From Betaproteobacteria bacterium (GTDB taxonomy: Bacteria; Pseudomonadota; Gammaproteobacteria; Burkholderiales; Usitatibacteraceae), in the NCBI GenBank assembly GCA_016711875.1, contig JADJSD010000001.1, positions 1,550,001 to 1,614,000 on the forward strand: DNA of 64,000 bases, in the 5' to 3' direction. Position 1 is the first letter of the stretch, and every line of letters begins with the position of its first letter. The notes below the pieces were generated by a model. It was not told where the DNA came from. It made no database searches and saw only the letters and a program-made list of their open reading frames with translations. Shown here one piece after another: positions 19,361 to 27,606 of the stretch. Made by a program: the position numbers and the translations under genes.

Positions 19361-20210
19361 CGGTCTCTTTCGGGCCTGCGGGGGGGTCGTGAGCCGGGTC
19401 GGAGGGTTCGGCGTACCCGTAGAGCCCCACGCGAACGCGCATCGTGGCCGGACGTCCGTGGGCGCGATCCTCGGCCTCCAGTTCGTCGGCCCGCGCGATG
19501 AAGGCATCGTGCAGCGACTTCCACTTCTCGCGCGAGAAGGCCTCCAGCTTCGCCGCCGACTCCGGCGACAGTTCGTCGGCGAAGAGGCTGCGCTCGAGGT
19601 GGGGCGAGGGCGTGGAATCGGCGAGCACGTTGGCAACCGCCGCGTCCGCGTGGTCCTGCAGGTTCTCGGCGAGGGGGCCGAGCCGGTCGGCGAATTCGCG
19701 CCGCGAGGTGAATTCGTCGCCCATCGCGTGAACGAAGTCGTCCTCGCCGATCCGCGCATAGCCCAGCCGCACCAGCTCGTCGAGGATGGAGGCCGGCCGC
19801 ATGTCGAGCGTGACGCTGCGGGCGAGCGCGTCGAAGGAGCCCTCGCCGCGGCGGGGCAGGACGCGAGGCGCGCCGTCCGGGCCACGCCATTCGGGACGGC
19901 CCGTCCACGCGGTGAACACGGCCGAGGCGAAGGACGTGACCGATTCGGGACCCCATTCGTCCGCGATCGGCGTGGTGAGGCGCTTGATCTCCTTGCGGTT
20001 GAGCCCCGTGAGCAGCGACAGGCGGCTGTCGTTCTTCGCGTCCTCGCGGTAGTGGCGCCGGGCCGCTTCGACATAGGCGCGCTTGAGCGATTCGCTCGCG
20101 GCCTGGAAGGGGACGCCGCCCGCGATCAAGAGCCGCGCCACGGGCCGCAGCACGCGCGCCAGTGCGCGAAGCACCGCCGACTGGCGTGACTGGGGTTCGT
20201 GATCCGGCAT
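19353..20210 (-). CDS. DUF6502 family protein with putative helix-turn-helix
   Basis: 285 residues from ATG 20210. The N-terminal half resembles DUF6502: a region VARLLIAGGVPFQAASESLKRAYVEAA (about residues 24-50) followed at 62-79 by SRLSLLTGLNRKEIKRLT, which has the spacing of a helix-turn-helix. No signal peptide or membrane segment, so cytosolic. The rest (FTAWTGRPEWRGPDGAPRVLP ...) is family-typical but of unknown role. I infer a DNA-binding regulator; the palindrome 94-112 bases upstream of its start is a natural target. It is coupled to the DUF5666 lipoprotein. Confidence 0.75.
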   Translation of the reverse strand: MPDHEPQSRQSAVLRALARVLRPVARLLIAGGVPFQAASESLKRAYVEAARRHYREDAKNDSRLSLLTGLNRKEIKRLTTPIADEWGPESVTSFASAVFTAWTGRPEWRGPDGAPRVLPRRGEGSFDALARSVTLDMRPASILDELVRLGYARIGEDDFVHAMGDEFTSRREFADRLGPLAENLQDHADAAVANVLADSTPSPHLERSLFADELSPESAAKLEAFSREKWKSLHDAFIARADELEAEDRAHGRPATMRVRVGLYGYAEPSDPAHDPPAGPKETDD

Positions 20211-20245
20211 GGCGCGGAAGCTCGAGGCTGGGGTGAGGGAAATCT

Positions 20246-20322
20246 TCCCACAATTTTTGGTAACCCGGCGGCAGTTGACAGGCGGAAAGCGTCCGGAACA
20301 AACTGTGGGAAATAATCCCACA
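20246..20322. promoter_or_regulatory. Divergent promoter with repeated TCCCACA operator sites
   Basis: A perfect inverted repeat TGTGGGA-AATAA-TCCCACA occupies 20304-20322, and a third copy of the half-site TCCCACA lies at 20246-20252. A plus-strand promoter is suggested by TTGACA (20275-20280, full match) and CAAACT (20299-20304, 18-base spacer). The palindrome would therefore cover the start of transcription of the secreted-protein gene at 20394, a repressor-like position. A second, weaker symmetry, ATCCC-N7-GGGAT, overlaps the right half. Confidence 0.7.
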
Positions 20323-20393
20323 AATTGGGATCCGAAGCAATCGCCTGAGTGCAAAGGCGAATCCCGCCACCAATTCACACGAAAGGGCGTCCC

Positions 20394-21254
20394 ATGGAAG
20401 GCAACTGGAAGATATTCGCGAGTGGCGCGGCCACCGTCATCCTGTCCCTGGCAATCGGAGTCAGTGCTGGCTCCGCGCTTGCGGCGCCGGCGGAACCCAA
20501 GCTCACGGTGGCCCCGCCCCTCGTCTCGATCAGCGTGGATCCGCCGCTCGCCGCACCCGGCGTCCCCCGCAGGATCGTGGTGAGCGGCATCTGGCCGAAC
20601 GGCTGCATCCCGACGCAGGCGCAGCTGGGCCAGCCGCCCTCCTGGGCGCGCGACCAGGCGATCGGCATCCTGGTCGCCGAGCCGCTCACGCTGCAGGCAT
20701 GCACATCGGCCTTCAGGCCCTACCGGTTCGAGCTCGACTACACGCCCACGACGGCGGGGCAGCGCGAAATCGTCGTGATGACGACGCTGGCCTCGCCGCT
20801 GGGTTCGGGAACGATCGTGACGGGCAGCGCCGCCGAACCGAGGGCCCGATACGACGCCTCGGGCGCCTGGTACGACCCGGACCGGAACGGTTCGGGCGTC
20901 ATGATCACGCACGACTTCGGGAAGTCCGATCGCGTGTTCGCGACCTTCCAGCTCTACGACTCGAACGGCGCGCCGCGCTGGTACTCGTTGCAGGAGGGCG
21001 CCTGGAGTGCCGACGGCATGACCTGGGAGGGCAGCCTGTACGAGTCTCGCGGATTCCAGGCCGAATGCCCGGTCTGCCCCTCCGTCTTCATGTCGTCGAT
21101 CACGCGCGCCGGTGCGGTGAGGCTCCTGTTCTCGGTCAACGGCGCCAACGGCGGGCTCGACGCGCAGATGCGGATCCAGACCCTGGCCTCGCCGCCCCAG
21201 GTCGTCCTGTCGAACCTGCAGCGGTTCCTGCCGACGCCGATCGTGCTGTTCTAG
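20394..21254 (+). CDS. Secreted protein with a GxWYDPDRNGSG-type beta module
   Basis: 286 residues from ATG 20394, with GAAAGGG (20381-20387) as ribosome-binding site; the upstream in-frame start at 20349 has none. Signal peptide 1-30, ending SALA. Residues 32-150 are beta-rich. Residues 157-250 form a module seen in many secreted beta-proteobacterial proteins: GAWYDPDRNGSGVMI, then VFATFQLYDSNGAPRWYSL and WEGSLYESRGF. Function unknown. Two pairs of cysteines (71/102, 225/228) suggest an oxidising compartment. Divergent from, and probably controlled by, DUF6502. It shares a module with the protein at 26285. Confidence 0.75.
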   Translation: MEGNWKIFASGAATVILSLAIGVSAGSALAAPAEPKLTVAPPLVSISVDPPLAAPGVPRRIVVSGIWPNGCIPTQAQLGQPPSWARDQAIGILVAEPLTLQACTSAFRPYRFELDYTPTTAGQREIVVMTTLASPLGSGTIVTGSAAEPRARYDASGAWYDPDRNGSGVMITHDFGKSDRVFATFQLYDSNGAPRWYSLQEGAWSADGMTWEGSLYESRGFQAECPVCPSVFMSSITRAGAVRLLFSVNGANGGLDAQMRIQTLASPPQVVLSNLQRFLPTPIVLF

Positions 21255-21270
21255 GGCGGAAGCGGCGCGA

Positions 21271-21873
21271 TCAGGCGTCGAGGAAGCCAAGGCGGGCGAG
21301 CGTCTCGCGCGTCTCGCCCAGCCCGCGCACCACGTGCGCCTCGATCCCGCAGGCCCGCGCGCCTTGCGCGTTGATCTCGTTGTCGTCGAGGAACACGGCC
21401 TCGTGCGGCGCGAGGTTCATGCGGACCAGCACGTGCTCGAAGTACGCGCGGTCCGGCTTGATCTCCCCGATGAGGTGCGAGGCGAACACGTGCCGCACGC
21501 GCTCGAAGAGCCCGTAGTCCGCCACGATGTCCGTGTGGATCGCGGAGATGTTGGTGAGGATCGCCGTCTCGTGGCGGGCCGAGAGTTCCTCCAGCAAACC
21601 GTGGACGCCCTCGTAGGGCCCGACGATCCAGCTCGCGAAATGCTCGAGAAAGGCGTCCGGGCCGATGCGCAGGCCGAACTCCGCCACGGCCGCCTCGGCG
21701 AACGCCTTCGTGTCCATCCGCCCGGTCTCGTGGGCGCGCACGGCGGGCGAGTCGAGCCACATCCGCCACATGCTCTCGCGCGTGTGGCTGCCGCCCAGCA
21801 ACTCGAGGAAGGGCTTCTCCCCGCCCAGCTCGACGAGGACGCCCCCCATGTCGAGGAGGACGGCGCGCTTCAT
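21271..21873 (-). CDS. HAD family hydrolase
   Basis: 200 residues from ATG 21873. Motif I VLLDMGGVLVEL has the nucleophile Asp, but a Met-Gly replaces the usual D-x-D second aspartate, a pattern known in the epoxide-hydrolase/haloacid dehalogenase-like branch. Motif II is ILTNIS, the motif III lysine lies in HLIGEIKPDRAYF, and motif IV is FLDDN. The substrate cannot be read. The start overlaps the purC stop (ATGA, 21870-21873), so it may work on a nucleotide or sugar phosphate, but that is guesswork. Confidence 0.85.
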   Translation of the reverse strand: MKRAVLLDMGGVLVELGGEKPFLELLGGSHTRESMWRMWLDSPAVRAHETGRMDTKAFAEAAVAEFGLRIGPDAFLEHFASWIVGPYEGVHGLLEELSARHETAILTNISAIHTDIVADYGLFERVRHVFASHLIGEIKPDRAYFEHVLVRMNLAPHEAVFLDDNEINAQGARACGIEAHVVRGLGETRETLARLGFLDA

Positions 21874-22745
21874 CCCGCGATGCGCTTGAACGCTTCCTGG
21901 TACTTCTCGGAGGTCTTGAGCGCCACCTCGCGCGGCACGTCGGGCGCCGGGGGCTTGCGGGCGAAGCCGATGGAATCGAGCCAGTTCCTCACGTACTGCT
22001 TGTCGAAGCTCTCGGGGCTGGCGCCGACCTTGTAGGTGTCGAGCGGCCAGAAGCGCGAGGAATCCGGCGTGAGGATCTCGTCGATGAGGTGGAGCTTGCC
22101 GGCCGCGTCCACGCCGAACTCGAACTTGGTGTCCGCGATGATGATGCCCTTGCCGAGGGCGAAGTCGGCGGCCTCGGTGTAGAGGCGGATCGCGACGTCG
22201 CGCACTTCCTTCGCGCGCGCCTCGCCGACGATGGCGCACATGCGCTCGAACGTGATGTTCTCGTCGTGCTCGCCGGCTTCGGCCTTGGTGGCGGGCGTGA
22301 AGATCGGATGCGGCAGCTTGGAGGCGCGTTGCAGGCCTTCGGGAAGGGGAATGCCGCACACCTTCCTCGATTCGCTGTATTCCTTCCAGCCCGAACCCTC
22401 CAGGTACCCGCGCACCACGGCTTCCACCGGCAGCGTCGTGAGCTTCTTCACCACGATGGCGCGGCCGCGAACCTGGTCCCGCTCGTCCGGGGCCACCACC
22501 GTCTCCGGGTCGATGCCCGTGAGGTGGTTCGCCACCACGTGGCCCAGCTTCGCGAACCAGAAGTTGGCGATCTGCGTGAGGACGCGGCCCTTTTCCGGGA
22601 TCGGCGTGGGCAGGATCACGTCGTAGGCGGAGAGGCGGTCGCTCGCGAGGAGGAGCATCTTGTCCTCGCCCACGGCGTAGATGTCGCGCACCTTGCCGCG
22701 GGCGATGAGGGGAAGGGACTTGATCGAGGACTGGTAGAGATCCAT
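21870..22745 (-). CDS. purC: SAICAR synthetase
   Basis: 291 residues. The N-terminus has the SAICAR synthetase beta strands: LIARGKVRDIYAVGEDKMLLLASDRLSAYDVILP. Later motifs are RGRAIVVKKLTTLPVEAVVRGYLEGSGWKEY, GLIIADTKFEF-like GIIIADTKFEFGVD, and LIDEILTPDSSRFW. It joins CAIR and aspartate with ATP in purine synthesis. This is the long (about 290 aa) bacterial form. It follows fba, a familiar beta-proteobacterial order, with 70 bases between them holding a GC-rich hairpin. Confidence 0.95.
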   Translation of the reverse strand: MDLYQSSIKSLPLIARGKVRDIYAVGEDKMLLLASDRLSAYDVILPTPIPEKGRVLTQIANFWFAKLGHVVANHLTGIDPETVVAPDERDQVRGRAIVVKKLTTLPVEAVVRGYLEGSGWKEYSESRKVCGIPLPEGLQRASKLPHPIFTPATKAEAGEHDENITFERMCAIVGEARAKEVRDVAIRLYTEAADFALGKGIIIADTKFEFGVDAAGKLHLIDEILTPDSSRFWPLDTYKVGASPESFDKQYVRNWLDSIGFARKPPAPDVPREVALKTSEKYQEAFKRIAG

Positions 22746-22763
22746 GGGCTTTTCCGAAGCAAG

Positions 22764-22787
22764 CCGGGCCGCGCGAGGGCGGCCCGG
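22764..22787 (-). terminator. GC-rich hairpin between fba and purC
   Basis: CCGGGCCGC (22764-22772), loop of six, GCGGCCCGG (22779-22787): a 9-bp perfect stem. On the minus strand it follows fba by about 29 bases. No U-tract comes after it, so it may be a weak terminator, a pause or an mRNA stabiliser that lowers purC expression relative to fba. Confidence 0.4.
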
Positions 22788-22815
22788 AGGGGTGAAGCGG
22801 GTGGGGAACGCGTTC

Positions 22816-23880
22816 CTAGACGACGACGGCCTTCAGTTCGCCCTTCGCATAGCGGTCGGCCATCTTCTCGAGCGTGATGGGCTGGAGCTTCGAGCCCATG
22901 CCGGCGCAGCCGAACTGCTGGTAGCGCTGCTTGCAGATCTCCTTGGCCGCGGCGCGCGCGGGCTTCAGGTAGTCGCGCGGGTCGAACGCGCTCTTGTTGG
23001 CGAACAGGTACTTGCGGATGGCGGCCGTCATCGCGAGGCGGATGTCGGTGTCGATGTTGATCTTGCGCACGCCGTGCTTGATGCCTTCCTGGATCTCCTC
23101 GACCGGCACGCCGTAGGTTTCCTTCATCTCGCCGCCGTTCTCGCGGATGATCGCGAGGAGGTCCTGCGGCACCGAAGACGACCCGTGCATCACGAGGTGC
23201 GTGTTGGGGATGCGCGCGTTGATCTGCTTGATGCGCTCGATCGCGAGGATGTCGCCCGTGGGCTTCCTCGTGAACTTGTAGGCGCCGTGCGAGGTGCCGA
23301 TGGCGATGGCGAGGGCGTCCACGCCCGTCTTCTTCACGAAGTCCGCGGCCTGCTCCGGGTCCGTGAGCAGCATCTCGCGCGTCATCGTGGCGTCGGTGCC
23401 GTGGCCGTCTTCCTTGTCGCCCTTCATCGTCTCGAGCGAACCCAGGCAGCCCAGCTCGCCCTCGACCGAGACGCCCAGGCGGTGCGCCATGTCGACGACC
23501 GTCTTCGTGACCTGCACGTTGTATTCGTAGCTGGAGATCGTCTTGCCGTCGGCCTCGAGCGAGCCGTCCATCATCACGCTGGAGAAGCCGATCTTCATGG
23601 CGCCTTCGCACACCGCGGGAGACTGGCCGTGGTCCTGGTGCATGGCGACCGGCGTCTTCGGGTAGGTGGCGACGGCGGCCTCGATGAGGTACTTGAGGAA
23701 CGTCTCGCCCGCGTACTTACGCGCCCCGGCGGAGGCCTGCATGATCACGGGGCTGTCGGTTTCGCTCGCCGCCTCCATGATGGCCTGCACCTGCTCGAGG
23801 TTGTTCACGTTGAAGGCGGGCAGGCCGTAGCCGTGCTCGGCCGCATGGTCCAGCAATTGACGCATCGAGACGAGTGCCAT
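22816..23880 (-). CDS. fba: Class II fructose-1,6-bisphosphate aldolase
   Basis: 354 residues from ATG 23880, with GGAGG 9 bases upstream. Zinc-site and active-site motifs are visible: VAMHQDHGQS (His ligand region), SVMMDGSLEADGKTISSY, GTSHGAYKF (His), VMHGSSSVP (His) and INIDTDIRLA. This is the class IIB-type long enzyme usual in autotrophic proteobacteria (CbbA). It cleaves or makes fructose- and sedoheptulose-bisphosphate and so serves both glycolysis and the CBB cycle. It lies 5 kb from pyk, split off by the regulator module at 24-29 kb. Confidence 0.94.
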   Translation of the reverse strand: MALVSMRQLLDHAAEHGYGLPAFNVNNLEQVQAIMEAASETDSPVIMQASAGARKYAGETFLKYLIEAAVATYPKTPVAMHQDHGQSPAVCEGAMKIGFSSVMMDGSLEADGKTISSYEYNVQVTKTVVDMAHRLGVSVEGELGCLGSLETMKGDKEDGHGTDATMTREMLLTDPEQAADFVKKTGVDALAIAIGTSHGAYKFTRKPTGDILAIERIKQINARIPNTHLVMHGSSSVPQDLLAIIRENGGEMKETYGVPVEEIQEGIKHGVRKINIDTDIRLAMTAAIRKYLFANKSAFDPRDYLKPARAAAKEICKQRYQQFGCAGMGSKLQPITLEKMADRYAKGELKAVVV

Positions 23881-23941
23881 CTTTTGATCCTCCAGGGGGT
23901 ATGCGCGGCGCGGCCCGTCGAACGGGGCGGGGACAGGAACG

Positions 23942-23949
23942 ATTTTATC
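23942..23949 (-). promoter_or_regulatory. Candidate extended -10 promoter for fba-purC
   Basis: Minus strand: TGATAAAAT, an extended -10 (TGn then TAAAAT), 62 bases upstream of the fba start. No clear -35. The same sequence lies before the gene at 359, and a version lacking the TG lies before tkt. It implies fba-purC-HAD has its own promoter rather than reading from pyk. Confidence 0.45.
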
Positions 23950-23999
23950 AGTGTGACGCTTTTCGCGCCTCGGGTTGGACCCGGATACGCCCCCCGCGT

Positions 24000-26144
24000 T
24001 CAGCGACGGGCCGCGCGGGCGATCATGAGGTCGATGGAGGGGGCGTCCTCGCGCGCGAGGACGAGGCGCCTGCCGTCGGGGCTCACGGCGATCGCGAGGC
24101 CGTTGGCGGTGGGCGCGAAGGCCCGGCGTTCGGCCAACCTGCCCTCGGCGAGGTCGTAGCGCGCGAGCTGCCGTCCACCGGGAGCACGCACGGGAAACCA
24201 CAGGGACCGGCCCGCCAGCAGCCAGTCGAAGCGCGTGCCGTCGTCCAGGGCGACGTCGATCCGCTCGCAGGTGAGCTCGGGCAACGAGCAACTCGTCGCG
24301 CCGGCGAGGTTGGGTTGCGTGAAGACGAGGCGCTCGGCGGTGAGCTGGAATTCGCCGACAACCGGGAGGGGAAGCCGTTCGGGCGTATCGGTGGTGCCGG
24401 CCCTCGCGCGGGAGATCCGCACGGCATTGCCGGAGATCTCGCCGACGTAGCGCCACTTCCCGTCGGGGGAGGGGCGCACCGCGTTCACGGCCGCGCCCAG
24501 GTGGTCGAGCACCGCCACCTTGCCGTCGGGCACCGACACGCGTACCGCGTGCTGCACGGCGTTCTTCAGGGCGCCGACGGGAATACGCACGGCGTAGAGG
24601 TGCTTGCCGTCGGCGGACCAATGCGGCCGGATGAAGCGGTGGTCCGCGGGCAGCGGCAATTTCGCCGGATCGCCCGGTGTGCCCAGGACGCCGACGTAGA
24701 GGGCCTCCAGGCCGTCGCGATTGGAACCGAACGCGAGGCGCGTGCCGTCGGGTGAGAACTCGGGCTGGCTGGTGTAGCGCGTCGAGGGCCACAGCGCCTG
24801 CGGCGCCGCCGACTCGTCCTTGGCGTCGGCGAGCCAGAGGTTCGCCTGGAAGACGGCGTTCTCGTAGACGACGTCGCCGCCCGGGCTCACGTCGGGAAAG
24901 CGCGCGCCCCGCGCCCCGAGAAGCCGCGCCCGGCCGGTGCCGAGGTCCAGGAGGGTGAGCGCGCGAAATCCGAGCCAGTCCGCCGCGACGAGGAGCGGGC
25001 CGTCCGGCCCCAGCCAGGCGCTGCCGTAGGTGAGTCCCTCCAGGGCGGAGGCCGGCTTCGCGCTGGCGGGGTCGTCGGCCTTCACGATCCAGGCGCGCCG
25101 GTGCGAGGCGGTGCCGCGGAAGAACGCGATCCGCTGCCCGTCGGGGCTGAAACGCGGGTGCAGGTCGTCGCCTTCTCCGGGTTCGGGCTTCGTGAGGTGC
25201 CGGAGCTCGCCGCTCGCCACGTCCACGATCGCGATCCCCGGGGGAAACTGCTCGCGGTGCGTGGCGGTGACCGCGAGCCGCTTCCCGTCCGGGGAAAGGT
25301 CGAAGCGCGAGCGCGGCTGGGCGCCGCAGCCGACGATGTCCCGCTTCGCGCCCGAATCCAGGTCGTATTCGACGACGGCGCAGTCGCCCCCCTGCGCGAG
25401 CCAGAACGCGATGCGCCGTCCGTCCGGAAAGAACACCGGGGACTGCCGCACGGCACCGGCCTCGCCGATGAGTCGCCGCGGGCCGCCCTCGAGGGACTGG
25501 ATCGCGATACGGCTCTCGTCGCCTTCGGCCACGACGAACGCGGCGCGCGTGCCGTCGGGCGAAAAGCGCGGGCTGAGCTCGAGGGAAAGATCGGCGGTGA
25601 GCGGCTGGGCGGCGGCGAGGCGCCCGGCCAGCTCCGCGCCCGGCTCGGGCTCCAGGCGCAGGGCCGCCAAACCCGCCGCGAGGAGGGCCAGGACGGCGAG
25701 AACGGCGACGCCGACCAACACCGGATGCGAACGGTGCGGCGCGGTGGGCCGGTCCCTCCGGGCCTCCCCGGCGACAGGGACCGCGGCGAGGGCCGCTTCA
25801 CCCATCGGCTCGACCGCGACGACCAACCGGTAGCCCGCCTTGGGCAGCGTTTCGATGTAGCGGGCCTGGCGTGCGTCATCGCCCAGCGCGGTTCGCAATT
25901 CCGCGATGGCCCGCGAAAGCACCTCGTCGTTCACCATCCGCCGCGGCCACACGTCGGCGAGGAGCCGCTCCCGCGTCACCACCTGCCCGGGCTCGGCCGC
26001 CAGCCGCAGGAGCACCGCCATGATGAGCGGACGGATGCGCTGGACGCCGGCCGGACCGGACAGCTCGTGCGAGTCGGGGAAGACCTCGAACTCGCCCAGG
26101 CGCAGGCGGGAGGGAGGGCGGGAGGCGGGTGGCGGTCCGGACAT
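24000..26144 (-). CDS. Membrane-anchored winged-helix regulator with TolB-like propeller (CadC-like)
   Basis: 714 residues. An OmpR/PhoB-type winged helix covers residues 14-110 (LGEFEVFPDSHELSG ... VVTRERLLADVWPRR ... YIETLPKAGYRLV). One membrane segment follows at about 141-163. The remaining 550 residues are a periplasmic beta-propeller of PD40/TolB repeats: LSPRFSPDGTRAAFV, FFPDGRRIAFWLA, LSPDGKRLAVTA, FSPDGQRIAFFRG, FSPDGTRLAFGS, VSPDGRRLVLA. This is the CadC/ToxR layout: sensing outside, DNA binding inside. Ligand unknown. Divergent from three secreted-protein genes, its likely targets, across a 140-base region with CGGAGA repeats. Confidence 0.88.
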   Translation of the reverse strand: MSGPPPASRPPSRLRLGEFEVFPDSHELSGPAGVQRIRPLIMAVLLRLAAEPGQVVTRERLLADVWPRRMVNDEVLSRAIAELRTALGDDARQARYIETLPKAGYRLVVAVEPMGEAALAAVPVAGEARRDRPTAPHRSHPVLVGVAVLAVLALLAAGLAALRLEPEPGAELAGRLAAAQPLTADLSLELSPRFSPDGTRAAFVVAEGDESRIAIQSLEGGPRRLIGEAGAVRQSPVFFPDGRRIAFWLAQGGDCAVVEYDLDSGAKRDIVGCGAQPRSRFDLSPDGKRLAVTATHREQFPPGIAIVDVASGELRHLTKPEPGEGDDLHPRFSPDGQRIAFFRGTASHRRAWIVKADDPASAKPASALEGLTYGSAWLGPDGPLLVAADWLGFRALTLLDLGTGRARLLGARGARFPDVSPGGDVVYENAVFQANLWLADAKDESAAPQALWPSTRYTSQPEFSPDGTRLAFGSNRDGLEALYVGVLGTPGDPAKLPLPADHRFIRPHWSADGKHLYAVRIPVGALKNAVQHAVRVSVPDGKVAVLDHLGAAVNAVRPSPDGKWRYVGEISGNAVRISRARAGTTDTPERLPLPVVGEFQLTAERLVFTQPNLAGATSCSLPELTCERIDVALDDGTRFDWLLAGRSLWFPVRAPGGRQLARYDLAEGRLAERRAFAPTANGLAIAVSPDGRRLVLAREDAPSIDLMIARAARR

Positions 26145-26195
26145 GGCGGGATTCTAGGCCCTCGCTCCGGGAGGGGCCGGAAGGAGAAGGCAAAT

Positions 26196-26218
26196 CGGAG
26201 AAAAAACGGAGATCTCCG
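26196..26218. promoter_or_regulatory. CGGAGA direct repeats and palindrome between divergent genes
   Basis: CGGAGA (26196-26201), five A, CGGAGA (26207-26212): a direct repeat with an 11-base period. The second copy is also the left half of the perfect palindrome CGGAGATCTCCG (26207-26218). A further CGGAGA lies at 26252-26257. Winged-helix regulators of the OmpR class bind direct repeats about one helical turn apart, so this is a good candidate site for the CadC-like protein whose start is 52 bases to the left. Confidence 0.6.
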
Positions 26219-26284
26219 GGCGGGTCGGACAGGTGCCACGGGCGCGATCCTCGGAGACTTCGAACCCCCCCGGAGTCACAGACG

Positions 26285-27592
26285 ATGGCCCGATTCGCCC
26301 TGCTGCTTCTGCTCGCCGCGCTTCTCGCGGTTCCCGCCGCCCTGGCCCAATCCGCGTGCGGCTCGCGGCTTTTCGTGAGCGGCTATTTCTCCACCGTCCA
26401 CGTCTTCGACGCGTGCACCGGCGCCTTCCTGCAGGACCTCGACACTCGAACCCGCATCCAGGGCGCCATGGCCGTGCGCCTCGGGCCCGACGGGTTCCTT
26501 TACGTGGTGAGCGAGGAGACCTCGCAGGTCCTCAAGTACCGCAACGACACCCTGGCTTACGTGGGCGAGTTCGCCGCCACGGGGCCCATCGGGCCGACCG
26601 GCATGGTCTTCGACCCGGCCGGAAAGGTCTACGTGGCCGGCTATCGCAGCCAGGACGTGAGGCGCTTCTCCGCCACGGGCGTGGCCGAGGGTGCGATCTT
26701 CGCCGCGCGATCGGGCGGGCTGGGCGGGCCGGACAACGGGCTCGCGTTCGGCCCCGACGGCAACCTCTACGTGCCCGGCTACGACACGCACAACGTCGTG
26801 AAGTGGGATCCGCGCACCGGCGTCGCCTCGGAAGCGCTCGCGCCCCGCTCGGGCGGCATCCGCAACACGCGGGGACTGCTGCCCGCGAAGGACGGCACCG
26901 GTTTCTACGTCACGGCGGAAGGCTCGGGGCAGCTGTTGCGCTGGAATCTCGCGACCGGGGATCTCGTGCAGATACGCGGGGGACTCTCGCGTCCCACGGG
27001 GATCGACCACGCGCCGGACGGCAACCTGCTCGTGGTGGATGGCGAAAGCGTGGTGAAGATCGACCCGGCCACCGGGACGACGCTCGCCACCGTCGTCTCG
27101 CCGGGCCGCGTGGCCGGGCCCGTCTTCGTCGCGGTGATCGCGAAGGCGAGCCCGACGGTCGACGCCTCGCAGGTGGGTTCGCAATTCTGGGTGGTGGGCG
27201 ACGCGGTGTTCGCCGGCCGCGTGCTCGACATCGCGACGGCCTACACGGCGTCGGGCACCGCGTTCGGGCCGGATCTCAGGTTCTCGGAGCTCGTCATCAA
27301 GCGCTGGGGCACGATCCGGTTCGAACTCCTGACGTGCACCACCGCGCGGTTCGCCTGGGATTCGTCGGGTGCCAACTCGGCGGGCTTCGGCACCGGCGGC
27401 TACGAGCTCACGCGCTTCTTCGAGGACGAGGGCACGCAGCGATGCCGCGACCGCGGCGTGGACCACGCCGACCGGAGCTGGGTGAACGGGCAGTGGTGGG
27501 GCGGGCCGTCGCGCTCGGGCGAGGGGGTCTTCGTCGACCGGCGCGCGGACGGCACCGCGTTCCTCGCCTGGTTCACGCATCGGCCCCGCTGA
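26285..27592 (+). CDS. Secreted NHL-type beta-propeller protein with C-terminal permuted module
   Basis: 435 residues from ATG 26285; GGAG 272-275 is the likely ribosome-binding site. Signal peptide 1-22 (AALAQ). Residues 25-285 form an NHL/SMP-30-like propeller: GPDGFLYVVSEETSQVLKY, DPAGKVYVAGYRSQDVRRF, GPDGNLYVPGYDTHNVVKW, APDGNLLVVDGESVVKI. Residues 299-432 match the module of the secreted protein at 20394, but with the halves swapped (FWVVGDAVFAG and WGTIRFEL first, GQWWGGPSRSGEGVFVD last). Cys pairs suggest disulfides. Function unknown. First of three plus-strand genes opposite the CadC-like regulator. Confidence 0.78.
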   Translation: MARFALLLLLAALLAVPAALAQSACGSRLFVSGYFSTVHVFDACTGAFLQDLDTRTRIQGAMAVRLGPDGFLYVVSEETSQVLKYRNDTLAYVGEFAATGPIGPTGMVFDPAGKVYVAGYRSQDVRRFSATGVAEGAIFAARSGGLGGPDNGLAFGPDGNLYVPGYDTHNVVKWDPRTGVASEALAPRSGGIRNTRGLLPAKDGTGFYVTAEGSGQLLRWNLATGDLVQIRGGLSRPTGIDHAPDGNLLVVDGESVVKIDPATGTTLATVVSPGRVAGPVFVAVIAKASPTVDASQVGSQFWVVGDAVFAGRVLDIATAYTASGTAFGPDLRFSELVIKRWGTIRFELLTCTTARFAWDSSGANSAGFGTGGYELTRFFEDEGTQRCRDRGVDHADRSWVNGQWWGGPSRSGEGVFVDRRADGTAFLAWFTHRPR

Positions 27593-27606
27593 AGGAAGCG
27601 CCCGCG

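Noticed and set aside
16712..19501. 929-codon plus-strand frame across terC, the DUF3530 gene and the DUF5666 gene
   Set aside because: Runs antisense to terC and DUF5666 and out of frame with DUF3530; compositional artefact of high GC.
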